From the NCBI GenBank assembly GCA_905250025.1, contig CAJNOJ010000014.1, positions 503,624-567,623 of the forward strand: 64,000 nucleotides of DNA, given 5' to 3'. Origin of the DNA: Adineta ricciae (taxonomy: Eukaryota > Rotifera > Eurotatoria > Adinetida > Adinetidae). Below are positions 11,136 to 22,479 of the stretch, piece after piece (positions within the stretch are counted from its first letter, which is position 1; every line of letters starts with the position of its first letter). The notes under the pieces were generated by a model that ran no database searches, had not been told where the DNA came from, and worked only from the letters and a program-made list of their open reading frames with translations. Made by a program: the position numbers and the translations under genes.

Positions 11136-12472
11136 TCAAACTGTATTTTCTTCAATTTCATTTACTTCTGTTTCGCTGTCACAACGAGGTGGTGATTTGG
11201 GTCGTTGGGTACTTGTGATCACATTCAAGATTTGTTGTCGATTATCATCTTCATCTTCAGCGAGTAGACTAACATCATCTTCATCTTCATCTTCAAACAA
11301 ACGTCGTTTGAGAAGCGAAACATTATTTTGTATACCACTATTCGATAAACGAGATGAATGAGACGATTGATTGGTATTATTAAAACTTGTATCCAGTGAA
11401 TTATTTTGCATTTCAGTACATTGTTCCATCATGCACGATTCAAAGTCCACAGGCGGTCGACACTGAACTAAAATTTATCAATACAGACTTTGTCTCGGTC
11501 GGACTTCGAGAGAAAAAGAGCAAATGTTGTTCTCCAAATGATAATTATGTAACAAAGATTTGAATACCTCATTACACACGAGTACTTGGAATTCATTTCT
11601 GCGAACGTTGATCCGATATGTATCATTGTATAGAAAGATTACACACGGAGATTTTATTCGCCATAGAATCTAAGTCGGTCAGTACTTACAATCTCGCTGA
11701 AAGATCGACGATGATGACGAAGTTGTTTTAATGTCGAAATGAGGAAATGGTGATGTCATCGGATGAAGTGTCGATGTTCCGGAATAGAATCCTTAAAGGA
11801 AGGATCGAACCTGGGTACTTCGTCATCAAAATTACCTAAGCGAATGTACTAACCATAACCATCCATTGTAGATGTTCTGTCTGGTTGATTGTTGGGTGCA
11901 GCCGGTGTTGGCAAATGAAGTTTACTGGAGCAAAATTCACTGGCAGCTCGTTGATAGCGCTGCATTAAATTCTCATCACTTACAAAATAAATAAATGACA
12001 TAGGCAAGTACAATAGGTGTCAGAACTTACAAAAGAGCAGCATCGATTTGAATCAGATTCTCATCGGAGAATTGCTTTGGATGAATTTCAGCTAATTGTT
12101 CAATAGACCAATCAAAAACAGAAGTAACTGTACTTGTCTGAAAAACTCTTTTCGAATGACAAACAACAATTATCTAGTCAATAAAGTCACACATACTTTA
12201 TCATTCTCATCATTCTGTGAAAGTGTACGAAATATACTTGGACTAGCAAGACGTTGTTTGAGATGAGCTGACGTAGGAGGATCAAATGGATTATGAACGA
12301 TACGAAATAATGGTGGTGTTTGATGAAGTTGATAGTCTTGTGAAATAATCATCTTCGTCAAAGGTGTATTATGTACATCGGGAGATGATCGACGTGGGAA
12401 ATTGGTCGAAGAAAAATACTCATCTTCATCAAGGTCCATGGGACGAGCTGGACTAGACAGCATACCGATCAT
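11136..12472 (-). CDS. BORA: Protein aurora borealis (BORA)
   Basis: Five exons on the minus strand (12472-12197, 12137-12031, 11978-11854, 11791-11690, 11467-11136) give 313 residues with consistent phases. BORA is the cyclin-Cdk1 substrate that lets Aurora A phosphorylate Polo-like kinase 1 at mitotic entry. The identifying block is RIVHNPFDPP, then SPSIFRTL, then FDWSIEQLAEIHP, matching in order the conserved N-terminal third of animal BORA (NPFE-P, SPS-F, FRWSIDQLA-I-P). The C-terminal half is Ser/Thr/Asn-rich and disordered with acidic EDEDEDD and DEDDN runs and several SP/TP sites, as expected for a Cdk/Plk target. It is shorter than the human protein, which exceeds 500 residues. The gene is divergent from V-ATPase c, with 1 kb between them. 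Confidence 0.78.
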
Positions 12473-13476
12473 TTATAAATCTATTCGAGAAAGAAAGCAA
12501 AGACTTAGTTTTTCGAACTATCTGCACATGTGTTGTCAACCAGGAAATGCTAGACTAGATATTTATCGATTTGTTAAGGAGATTTTTAGAAGAAAATCGT
12601 TGAGTGAACTTCAAACTTTGTTCAAAACGAAGAAAAATCGGTAAAACTTAAACTTACAGCGTCAGATGAGAAAAGAAAGGAATGACAAAATCAACCAATC
12701 AGATATCTTCTTCCAACCTCTCCTCAGAATTCTTTTCATTTATTATCTCAAACGACAACAAAAATTCCAAATACATTTATTCTCTCGTCTGTTTTTCATT
12801 TTTTCTTACAAATTTCTTTGTTTCTTATTGCATTCATGGTAAATGGAAAAAGTCAATAAACAAATTGACAATGGACGTAATGATTATGACTCCTTTTCTT
12901 GAATCACTTCTATTTATTATTTGCAGTTGTGTGTCATATATAATTCGTCCGATGACGTTCTCCTGTGATCGCAATTTCTTTCCGGAAATTCTATAGAAGC
13001 AAGGATCTTATCTTTGTAGCTCTAATTCTGCAAACATGACATAATGTTTGTCGATTTGATAATCGTAAACAAGAACATCGTCATATTTATATCAACAGTT
13101 TCTTTTCTTCGCTCTCTCTCTCTCTTCTTTCGTTGAGTTTTTAGTTGAAATTAGCCCTCAAAGTAAAAAGGTGTTGACGAACACCCGACGGTTGAAAAGA
13201 AATTGATAAGAGAAGCGAACTCGTAGCTTTTTCTCTAATGGCTGTCTTTGATATTTATCTTTTGTCATCAGCAGTTAGTGAAGAAGGGGAAAGATGCACA
13301 TTTCGTGTAGTGCAAGCATCAATGTAGGCGTTGCTTTTTCTTGTTTTCTTTTTTTTTTCATACGAATACTTCGTATGGGTCGACACGAATCCAATATTTA
13401 TTGAATTAATTATAGATCTTCGATAGTTCTTTTCAGCATTTCAAGCTTTTAGTATTATATTCCATTTCATCCAAGA
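12473..13476. other. Divergent intergenic region between BORA and V-ATPase c
   Basis: 1 kb shared upstream region with a (CT)n tract near 13112-13126. A 104-codon frame at 12682-12996 is hydrophobic and low in information; it is not called as a gene. Confidence 0.6.
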
Positions 13477-14137
13477 ATGTCAACCGTAACGGAAAAATGC
13501 CCAGCTTATTCACCTTTCTTTGGCGCCATGGGTGCAACAGCAGCTGTTGTATTTAGTGGTAAACTAGCGAATTTATTGACGATAACTGTTGCTTTCAAAC
13601 TAATTTGTTTGTTTGGTTTTGTAGCGCTAGGTGCTGCCTATGGTACAGCTAAATCTGGTTGTGGTATTTCAGCTATGGCTGTGATGAGACCAGAATTCAT
13701 TATGAAAAGTGTCATTCCCGTAGTTATGGCTGGTATCATTGCTATCTATGGTCTAGTTGTTGCTGTACTCATTGCTAACAACATTTCTACTGAAAACTAT
13801 GGTCTATACAAGTGAGATCCTTATCTAATATAAATGTATTACCATAGTTTTCTTTATGTAGAGCATTCCTTCAATTGGGTGCTGGTTTATCGGTCGGTTT
13901 GAGTGGTTTAGCCGCTGGTTTTGCCGTCGGTATTGTCGGTGATGCTGGTGTACGAGGAACTGCTCAACAACCACGGTAAAAGATACTTGAAAATGAGTTC
14001 TATGGAGATAATTGTTCGATAACTTTAGATTGTACGTGGGCATGATTTTAATTTTGATTTTCGCTGAAGTACTTGGTCTCTACGGTTTGATCGTAGCCCT
14101 AATCATGACCACAAAGAATCAACCTGGTTGCGATTAA
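13477..14137 (+). CDS. ATP6V0C: V-type ATPase 16 kDa proteolipid subunit c
   Basis: Rotor-ring subunit of the V0 sector that carries protons across endomembranes. Exons 13477-13558, 13625-13811, 13862-13975 and 14029-14137 give 163 residues (human 155). Four transmembrane helices are seen: [60 protein letters not shown] and [20 protein letters not shown]. The proton-binding Glu lies in the last (FAEVLG). The first intron (13559-13624, 66 nt) has no stop and is in frame; reading through it would add 22 residues between VFS and ALGAAYG, where no V-ATPase c has an insert, so the spliced form is right. Confidence 0.96.
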
Positions 14138-14670
14138 ACACCAAAACCTGATCATTAATACGCGCATATTTCTTTCTTTGTTCTCTCATCCTTGATTTGT
14201 TCTGTTTGTTTGTCTATTTATTCTTTGTTGTACGTCTTGTCTTGAACATTTATCGATCGTTCTCTTTTCTTCTTTTTCTATGTTCACGTGCGCATCAGAG
14301 TATTTTTACAAAACACTTATACGAAAATGATTCCATTTCAAAACCATATACATATATTTATTCCCTTTTATTTTTGATCATACAAAAAAGACACACACAC
14401 ACACACACACATACACTTACACGAAAACAATGTGCAATTTCTTCGTACTGGTGTTGTATTCACATTTAGTTGATTTCTCTTTTTCTCTCTCTCTGTCTCT
14501 CTTTATCTTTTTTCGTTATTGTTCCTTCTCATCGGTGTGAGTAGATATAAGTCAGTCAATATGGTGATTGTTGACCATCTTTCCCTTGATCGTTCGGTGT
14601 TACATCATTTAAGAATAACCCAAAGCTCACACATCTACATGTTGTTTCCCAAAGGATTTTGCGTGGTTAT
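14138..14670. other. Intergenic region with (AC)10 microsatellite
   Basis: 3' region of V-ATPase c. An (AC)10 tract lies at 14391-14410 and a CT-rich run near 14478-14500. No gene seen. Confidence 0.7.
14391..14410. repeat. (AC)10 microsatellite
   Basis: Twenty bases of pure AC dinucleotide repeat. Confidence 0.95.
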
Positions 14671-15117
14671 TTAATCACTTAAAAGAACAAAAATTTCATG
14701 CATTATCATTCGATTCTGAATAAACATGTCATCCGTGATCGGTAAAGATATTTCTGTTCTATCTGAATCGTTTAGTCTCGCCTGACGGAAGCTTCGGCAG
14801 CGAAGGACACATGCTTCAGTTTTAAGAGCAAACAATACCACCTGCAGAAATCCAAACATGAATTAAAAGCTTACGACGATGATGCTTTGACATTCTAGTG
14901 ATTCGAAGTCAGAAAAGAAGACAAACTTGGGGATTTTCTGAATAAGCTCTGCTACGAATTCCATGGTTTTGTTGACCTGAAGAAACCAATCAAAGGCAAA
15001 GTATTTATGAGAACTCTTCTTTCGTCATTGACTCACTATATAGTCTAAGAAGGTAAAATACACCTTTTTTTTGTCCTTCACGTTTTTCGAGATTTGTTGA
15101 GTGAGGAAAGCATCCAT
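14671..15117 (-). CDS. Orphan nuclear-receptor-like ligand-binding-domain fragment
   Basis: Three phase-0 exons on the minus strand (15117-15037, 14976-14875, 14841-14671) give 117 residues. The order of features matches helices 3 to 5 of a nuclear receptor ligand-binding domain: a helix with VNKTMEFVAELIQKIPKF, then FSDFESLECQSIIV, then ALKTEACVLRCRSF, as in NR1-type receptors (F-kxIPgF--L--dQ--LLK----E---LR). No zinc-finger DNA-binding domain is visible upstream in the 150 bases before the adjacent divergent gene, and the domain stops after about half its normal length, without helix 12. The second intron would be only 33 nt. It may be a truncated gene, a decayed duplicate or a small LBD-only protein. 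Confidence 0.45.
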
Positions 15118-15273
15118 TAGAAAGAGACGTTTTTTTACGTCTATTTTTATTCGTTGGCAATATTTTTGTTACTGAAACTATGGAATTTGTCAAAGGGCAA
15201 TGCAGAAAAAGAAAAGAAATGAAGAAATGCTCGTGCAATTTACCGGATCGTGTTGCATTTGTATTTGTACGTC

Positions 15274-16663
15274 ATGTCTCGTGAAAGTATTTCGGTTTCA
15301 TCAACACGAAGTAAACATTCAGAACCATCCAAATACAATCGGTCGTTGAAACCATTAGCTCGTGTTCCGCCTGTACCTGATGAAATTCTCGCTCAACTAC
15401 TCAAATTTCGCATCGACGGCCAACCAATTAATGCGAGAAATGTGGGCGAAGTCTATCCTGGTTTAGACAATCTACTTGTCCGATGTTTACGAACAGGCGA
15501 TGATCGACAGTTAAACAGTCGTTTGAACCGAAATTTAAAACCTGAGTATCTGCTAATCACAGGAAAGCATATCCATATAAGTGTGTGCGCGAGAACGCAA
15601 GATATACTGGAAAATCTAATTTCAATGGGTGCAACTCTTGGTAAGCGATTCGTAATTTCGAGTGATCTATGATATAGAAGCATAGTATCATTTAGATCTT
15701 CATTTTTATGAGCCCACTCATAAAGAAGAACTGGAATTAATGTGTAAATTTGGTTATGATATCAACGAACGTTTGCCAAAATACAATAATCAAACACCAA
15801 TCTCGTTCTTCATCCACAAAAATTCTTCTGTTTCGATGTTCGATGTTCTAGTCAAAAACGGCGCTCGTTTCGATATTCAAGATGATCATGGGCAAACATG
15901 TCTTCACATAGCTTGCCAATCAGCAATTACTGATGCTGTGTTCGAATTTATTGTCAACAACACACCAGATTTCTGCTTGAACATTCGGAATCAAATCGGT
16001 AGCACACCACTTGATCTTGCGTATCTAGCCACGTATGAACAAGCAAGTTTATCGCGAATGCGTCGTTTGCATTTGTTATTGTCTCGAACAGAAAGTAAAC
16101 TAACTCGATATGGTATGCGCGAACCAAATTTACTCTCGACGAAACAGTATAAGCTATTCAATATCTTAGCATGTAAAGAATTTCTATTGAAATATCGCCT
16201 GCGAGATATATTCGATCCGTCAGTGCGTGCATTGACATGGTGTATATTTTTATTCTATGACGTTCTTCGCGCATGTGAACAACCAAGTACAGATTTGAAA
16301 GAAGGCATTATTCGGCAACGTCTCGACAATTATTTAGTATCTATGATTGAAAATGGAGAAATTTCATTGAATAAATTGATCTTTCGCCCAAATCCTTGTG
16401 TCGATAATCCATTCTATTTGTTATCTTCGACAAGCAATGCAATCGAACGACAAAATTCGATTTTACATATTGCCCAGTTGAAGAATAGATTGAGTAGATT
16501 ACGTGCACAAACTTTAACTTTAAAAGCTCTCTGTCGAATAAAAATCAAAGGCCAAGTTCAATCTTATCCAAACAATATCGTGAAAATAGATTCGATCTCG
16601 AAAATCCTACAAGCATATCTAACATTTTACAATCCATTTCTCAAATCTGATGTCACCAAATGA
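15274..16663 (+). CDS. Ankyrin-repeat protein with C-terminal SOCS box
   Basis: Exons 15274-15640 and 15696-16663 give 444 residues. Ankyrin-like units are seen around NNQTPISFFIHKN, the DDHGQTCLHIACQSA segment and GSTPLDLAYLA. The C-terminus carries a SOCS box (TLTLKALCRIKIKGQ followed by a leucine-rich helix ending in YLTFYNPF), which binds elongin B/C and cullin 5. The protein is therefore probably the substrate receptor of an ECS-type ubiquitin ligase, as in ASB proteins; the substrate is unknown. The last codons (KSDVTK, stop) differ from the inverted copy at 16833-17298, which continues into a longer Pro-rich tail, so this 3' end may be rearranged. The start is the ATG in MSRESISVSS; an upstream in-frame ATG at 15250 is possible. 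Confidence 0.8.
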
Positions 16664-16832
16664 ATGAACTGTTGTTCCTGTAGTAAAAGCTGATCAATTT
16701 CTCTAAGTAGCCGCCGATATATTTAATAAAAATAAGAAATAAAAAGCCTTTTCTTCTGCTTTCCTTATATACATCAAAATTATTATATAAAAGCAAAATC
16801 GTTGCGTTGAGATATGAATTATGCTCGTTTCA

Positions 16833-17298
16833 TTAATCCGAAGGTGGTCGTCGCGTTTGAATCAAAGCTGGTTTGATTAATTTTTGACGAAGGGATTGAT
16901 TGATGTCATCAGCATTATCCAGATCATCACATGTATGAATAACAATCGATGGAGCATTCGAACCATGTTCACCCGAGAATAATTGATGAGATTCATCTAG
17001 AATGAAGAAAAAAAAACATCGTATCCGTTCCCTGAAAATCATGTTCGCAAGTGATTTACTTGGTCGGAGCTGAGCAATAGCAGCGATCAGGTTGAGATCG
17101 ACAATGGGTGGATCTTCAACTTTTTGTTCCCAACCAACAGGTGGACTTGCCGGTGGAGATATAAGAAATGGATTGTAAAATGTTAGATATGCGTGTAGGA
17201 TTTTGGAGATCGAATCTATTTTCACGATATCGTTTGGATAAGATTGAACTTGGCCTTTGATTTTTATTCGACAGAGAGCTTTTAAAGTTAAAGTTTGT
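16833..17298 (-). pseudogene. Inverted partial copy of the SOCS-box gene, cut at an N
   Basis: On the minus strand, 17298-17164 repeats the SOCS-box coding segment of the plus-strand gene (16507-16641) with only about three substitutions, two of which change residues (N to D and Q to H). The copy then runs on into a different tail: a Pro-rich stretch with PPASPPVGWEQ, a short intron (about 16997-17059) and a second exon (16996-16833) ending in TRRPPSD. Upstream of the segment sits a single undetermined base at 17299, beyond which the homology ends abruptly. It is either the true 3' end of a second gene copy whose 5' part is not assembled here, or a scaffolding artefact. Confidence 0.6.
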
Positions 17299-17299
17299 N
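17299..17299. other. Single undetermined base (N) at a duplication boundary
   Basis: One N exactly where homology of the inverted SOCS-box copy begins. Points to a sequence join made by the assembler. Confidence 0.9.
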
Positions 17300-17559
17300 T
17301 CTTTTTCGAAGTGATGTTCATCAGTCAATCGATATTCGAGTTGAACTCTACTGAATATTATAAACAATCGATACATCACTGAACGTTATTATCTTTTGTT
17401 GGAACGATCGAGACTGATAACGTAGACAATACAATGTCTGTCTGTTGAGTAATGATGAAGCCAGTGAATAGAGACTTTAAACGGCGAAGTATTTTATTGA
17501 CAATGTCTATCTGATTTATTTAAATAGAACTGACTTTTTGATGAAGAAAAGAGATCAGT

Positions 17560-19435
17560 ATGACTTTTGATGTTTTACTTAGATACATGATGTTACCGAG
17601 TACGTTGCTCATTATTGGTTTATTCCAACAATATCATTGTGTTATTGCCAATGAAAAACATGAAGAATTTGGTTCACGTATGTACAGCGAATGTCTTTTA
17701 TAATTGCTAAATCATCTCTTTTCAAGGATTCCAACAAGCAATTAAAGATGCGATTACCAAAATTGATCAAGTTGCTTCGAGTTTGTAGTTTCTATCGACT
17801 ATGTAATAAATTCTATCGAAATATTGTCAGTAGATTGTCCATTGGGAAGTTTTTTCTACAATGGCTCATGTTACTTTTACTTACCACCAAAACAGATGAA
17901 CAACTTGAAAGGAATACGATATGATGACGTATCGGCCACCGAGGGTAGGCCTATTTCTATAACTCATTCGCTTTCCCTAGCAGTTTTCTTCTCTGAATTA
18001 CATGTAGCTGCTTCTCGTTGTCGTTTATTACGAGCTAAACTTTGGGATATCGACACTCTCGCTGAATTTACTTATGTTCTCGATCGAATTTACAATCAAA
18101 CGCCATCATTTGATAGTCCACGTGTTGCCGTGAATTTCACCCAAGGTCGCCGCTGTGAGTATTCTTCTCAATTCTACTTCAGTAGATATTGTATTCATTC
18201 CTTATGTATTAAGTATTAAAACTAAGACCAAGAACTTCGGATCATCAATATTTATATTTGACTAATACGAATGAATACTCATTAACATACAAACCATCAT
18301 TTGATTTGCCCGTGAAAAATCTTTCTTTGGTTATTGATATCAGCAAAGCAACAAAACGAATATCCTTAGAGGAGAAATTTCGTCTCGAACGACGTAGCGA
18401 TCATTTCATATGCAAAATGAGTAAGTTTCCGTCGATATTCCCCGAGAAAAAGTCGACTGTCTCTTTTTTCATAATAGAAATCAATAGTTGTTACAATAAT
18501 ACTCGATGTGGTCCACATGGAACATGTCAAAATTTAGTCATGAAATACAAATGTATTTGCAATTTTATGTATACTGGCGAATATTGTGAGAAATGTAAGT
18601 TGTCTCGATGTTTGCATTTGAAATCAAGCGTATTTGCACTGATCACTTTGATCTCCCATATGCACATGTTTAAAACATCGAAACGAGGGTGATAAATGAT
18701 GTTTGAAACAAAAGAAAACAATGAGCATCTGTCTTTGTTTATCATTTTGATCCACAAATTCGTATCGACAAGTACGATTCGTAATTGAAAAACAAGGAAG
18801 AAGAAATCACCTGTCCAATTGAGAGGAATAAATGCGTTGTTTAGATGAACTGATACACATGTTTGATAAAACTGGATGAGACGTTTTCTCTCTCTCTCTC
18901 CTTCGTTCTGCATATCGAACGAAAGGGAGTATTTAATGGAGATGACAATGTATAACGTCATCCATTATTCAAAAAGGATAATAATGGATTGTCTATCATT
19001 TTTGAAAGTATCATTATTAATGTTGATCTTTTCAAATTGACAAATTGAAAAAAAATGAGTTCGTTTTGTTTATTTTTAGTGAGCAGTCGAGGTGTTCAAT
19101 CAATACTTGGCCTGATTCTTATCTGTTTAGCATGTTTATTTTTAATATTATTCCCACTATTTCATTTATTGTATCAAATGAAAGATAAAAGAAAGTAAGT
19201 TTCATTTAATCGATCTTCATTAGTTCTTTGTTCTCTCAGTAATTGTCTATTTCATCTATTTGTAAATATCAATTTAATACGTTTTTATGTCTTTGATGAT
19301 GAACATATTCATCTTGTCGAATCAAATCTTCACATACAGTTCGATAGATTATATAAAACTAAATTTAAAGAGGATATACTGTTCATGCTTGCTAAGTTGA
19401 ACACTAATGGATTACATTACAGTGTCCTCAATTAG
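17560..19435 (+). CDS. Membrane protein with C-type-lectin-like domain, EGF module and TM helix
   Basis: Seven exons (17560-17677, 17831-17944, 17984-18154, 18214-18420, 18478-18594, 19080-19194, 19240-19435) splice in frame to 345 residues. A hydrophobic N-terminus (MMLPSTLLIIGLF) acts as a signal peptide. A lectin-like region begins at DCPLGSFFYNGSCYFYL and has the typical helix AASRCRLLRAKLWDI. One EGF module follows (CYNNTRCGPHGTCQN through CICNFMYTGEYCE, six Cys). A transmembrane helix (ILGLILICLACLFLILFPLF) precedes a cytoplasmic tail of about 75 residues, rich in His, Asn and Phe. It is a type I surface protein, perhaps adhesive or for recognition. The third acceptor is an ambiguous TAGCAG (one residue more or less). 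The intron at 18595-19079 is unusually long for this locus and holds a (TC)n tract. Confidence 0.7.
18887..18900. repeat. (TC)7 tract within an intron
   Basis: Short CT dinucleotide run inside the long fifth intron of the lectin/EGF gene. Confidence 0.8.
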
Positions 19436-19916
19436 AACAGGGCGTCGAGACACATTGAAGGTAGATGATATCATTATTTTCGAATTTATAACACCCTTTC
19501 GCATACACACATGCAAGATGATGACAAACTGCATTGAAACAGAAATTGTTTGCATCACTTTTTCTTTTTCTCTCTTCTCGACTATCTGTTGATCAAGATT
19601 CGGTGCGTACATATATAGATGATTGAGTATAAATATATGCGAGTCGTATATTATACAACAATTTTCATTCGAAGACGGACGCGACTCGCCGATGATAAAT
19701 GCGATCACGCACATCGATGAGTGTACTCGCAATGTTCATATGTATATGTATATCTTTCATGAGCATCTGTTGAAAGAGAAATTTCAAAAATCTTATGTAA
19801 CTTTTCATGCATTTTATTTTCGTTCGTGTTCAACGAAGACGAGAACGAATGATACGCACATTGTGCGTCAATTGAAAGTTCGTACTCGTTCATTTCCTCT
19901 TTGTTTTCGTTATAGA
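19436..19916. other. Intergenic region
   Basis: 480 bases between two plus-strand genes. The open frame that extends upstream of 19917 has no conserved content. It ends in an acceptor-like TTATAG directly before AATGG, so the ATG at 19917 is taken as the start of the next gene. Confidence 0.55.
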
Positions 19917-22443
19917 ATGGAGACAAGAAGTTCTTCTCGTCTTGCACGAGAAAATTTCTATTCAATTCCAAACTTATCATCTGATCAATTGCTCCGTCGA
20001 GATGATCTAACAACATCGTCTCCACATATTATTGTTAACCTTCGTCGTTCCTCAATTCATTCTTTGTCTTCGTCATCATCATCATCCGGCATCGTGTTTC
20101 GTCACAAATCTTGGTATTATCTCAGTCGATTGTTAATCTGTTTGATCACAATTTTCTTCGCTACATTTTGTTGTTACACAATCTATGAATTTAAACTTGA
20201 AAATTTGAAAACAACCAATGGTACATCTGCGCAATCGCCGTCGAAGATCTGTCGACTGTTTCAAATCAATTTTAATCTATATTACAAGATTCCTGTGAAT
20301 TATGTTTCATTGAGTATTCTTTGTCTTCTAATCGTTATTTTAATTGTTTTTGAAAATGTGACGAAGAAAAAATTCCGATCATTTTGCTCGCAATTCTCCA
20401 TGCCTATGATCTTCAATTCTCACTCACATATTCATCGATTTGAATCCGCTGCTGTGTTTGGTATCATTGCCTTGGAAATTCTCCATATCTTCGATGAGTT
20501 CATCATCAATGGAACAAAACATTTTCAAAACGGTCCGCTACTCGATTTAATTTTGCAATTTGGTATTGGATTGATGTTAGGCTTACGATACTTTCCAATC
20601 TTAGCGATATTCGAACAGGAAAATACGTATGAAAACCGTCTAGCGAACATTATTTGTTATGGTTTAGCGTCAATCTATTTGTATTGCGAGATTATATTCA
20701 AATTACAATCGGATATCAACTGTCGACTGGATGAAACGAAGAAATCGATGATTAAAGAGATCTTGACGAAATTCCATCAAATGGGAATCAATTTCATCGA
20801 TTATTTAGGTAACCTCATTGCGTAGTATTCGTCTAACAACGAGAAATTTCTTTAGGGACAAATCGAACAAGTCAACTGAATGGCACGTATCAGAATACTC
20901 AGGTTTGGTTGAATCATCAAATCGAGCAAAATTTAATTAACTCAACTTATGATGATCAAAGTGAAATTGAAAACGATCTGAATCGTTTAAACTATGTTCT
21001 GGAATTGAATCGACAAAGTATCGTCTATAACACATTAAGATATGCACCATATTATTACTTTATTGTCTTCTTGGCTGTTCGATTAACTGTGATGTTTTTG
21101 AACACATTTCGAAATACCATTCAGCATAAGAATTCGTTATACAAATCATCTCCGCGTTGGAAATATGTCAGATATAATCTCTTAAAATCATCCGCAAATC
21201 AAATATCGACCAATCCTAATGACTATTCACATCTATTTCGCTTTCTCAATTATTTAATTCATTTCTTCAAGAAAAACATCTATTCAATTCGTCCATATTT
21301 TCGTTATTCGAAACTGATTGTTTGCATCTATACAAGTGCATTAACATTGATATATTATTTTACATTTTGGATCCAAGATCACACATATGTTCTAACTAAA
21401 AAATTACTCTTATTTCTCAATTTAATTCTCTGTGCTTTAGCTGATTTATCCAAAGATTTGTGTTACAATCTGAATCTGAATCACATCAATCGTGACATCA
21501 AGTATATTTGTCTTTTAACCGCGTTTATCACTTCTATACAGTTGTTCTTCGGTTTGAAACATTATCAAACGCAAATGTGTAATGCATATCGAGGAATATT
21601 CCATGATATTCCAACAGCGAAACAGATTTCATCGATTACTATTGTTAGTAAATCAATGCATTATCCAGGACGTTTCATGGGTATGTTAGACTTTAACTAT
21701 TCATTCATTTATATTTCGTTGCTTGTTTAGGTTCGTTAGTTTATAGTTATGGTTTTCTGTTTTTATGTGTTGCGATTTTTTATATTTTATCTCGTTATGT
21801 TGTTTACTCACTAATTGTTTTAGAAATTGTCGCGAAACTTTTTCTTCCGATGTTGATATTTTTATTATTTCAATTATTATTTGTTCGTCTTCTATGTAAA
21901 TTACTATTTGTAGAGAAATCTCATTTTCTTGCCTTGCGCAATCTTCGATTATACTATACATTTTCCTATTTCAGTTTCTTTTTCGACTGTTTCCTCGGTT
22001 TTCTCATGTGTTTGACACGTATAACGAAAGCTTTTGTATGTTCAGTGATATTTTTCGCACGATTGGATTACTCACCATATGGCCGAGGCTTGGAAATGTA
22101 CGATTCATCGTATGCATCATATGTTAGCTTCTTCCATATCGAAAAGAATCAACGGCATCCTGTTTTGAACGTTTTTATTGATATCATTCGACAACGGTTG
22201 ATTGATATACGAAAATTGAAGTCTAAATTAACAATTGAGAAGATTCCTCGCACATACGAACAAGACAAATTCACTCAAATTCAACGTTTTCGTTGGGCAT
22301 TGGCTTATACATTAATTCGAAATGAACATCTGAGACGTTATCGAAAACATCGATTACCATCTCACAAGATTCCTCAATCGAAAACATTGGAAAAGATCTT
22401 CGATAAAATTGGCTTAACACAAACCTTAACAAGGAAATATTAG
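19917..22443 (+). CDS. STRA6-like multipass receptor (retinol-binding-protein receptor family)
   Basis: Exons 19917-20808, 20856-21680 and 21731-22443 give 809 residues with about nine or more hydrophobic helices. In vertebrates STRA6 and RBPR2 take up retinol from plasma retinol-binding protein. The best marks are in the last third: SMHYPGRFMGSLVYSYGF, a helix pair, then CLTRITKAFVCSVIFFARLD and the segment GRGLEMYDSSYASYVSFF followed by HPVLNVF, which follows the order of the STRA6 C-terminal region as I remember it. The protein is longer than human STRA6 (667), mainly through Ser-rich N-terminal and polar loop segments. The ligand here is unknown; a carotenoid or retinoid is an inference. 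A poly(A) signal lies at 22474-22479. Confidence 0.65.
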
Positions 22444-22473
22444 ACATTTCATCCCGGTGTATACTTATTTAGA

Positions 22474-22479
22474 AATAAA
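22474..22479 (+). terminator. Poly(A) signal AATAAA
   Basis: AATAAA 31 bases after the stop codon of the STRA6-like gene. Confidence 0.6.

Noticed and set aside
11795-11830. GGTTCGATCC (minus strand) resembling a tRNA B-box
   Set aside because: It lies inside a 62-base BORA intron, with no A-box or acceptor stem at the right distance.
13559-13624. Extra 22 residues in V-ATPase subunit c
   Set aside because: This is a GT-AG intron that happens to be in frame; removing it gives the invariant VFSALGAAYG.
19623-19916. Upstream extension of the STRA6-like reading frame
   Set aside because: An acceptor-like TATAG lies directly before the ATG at 19917, and the upstream residues look random.
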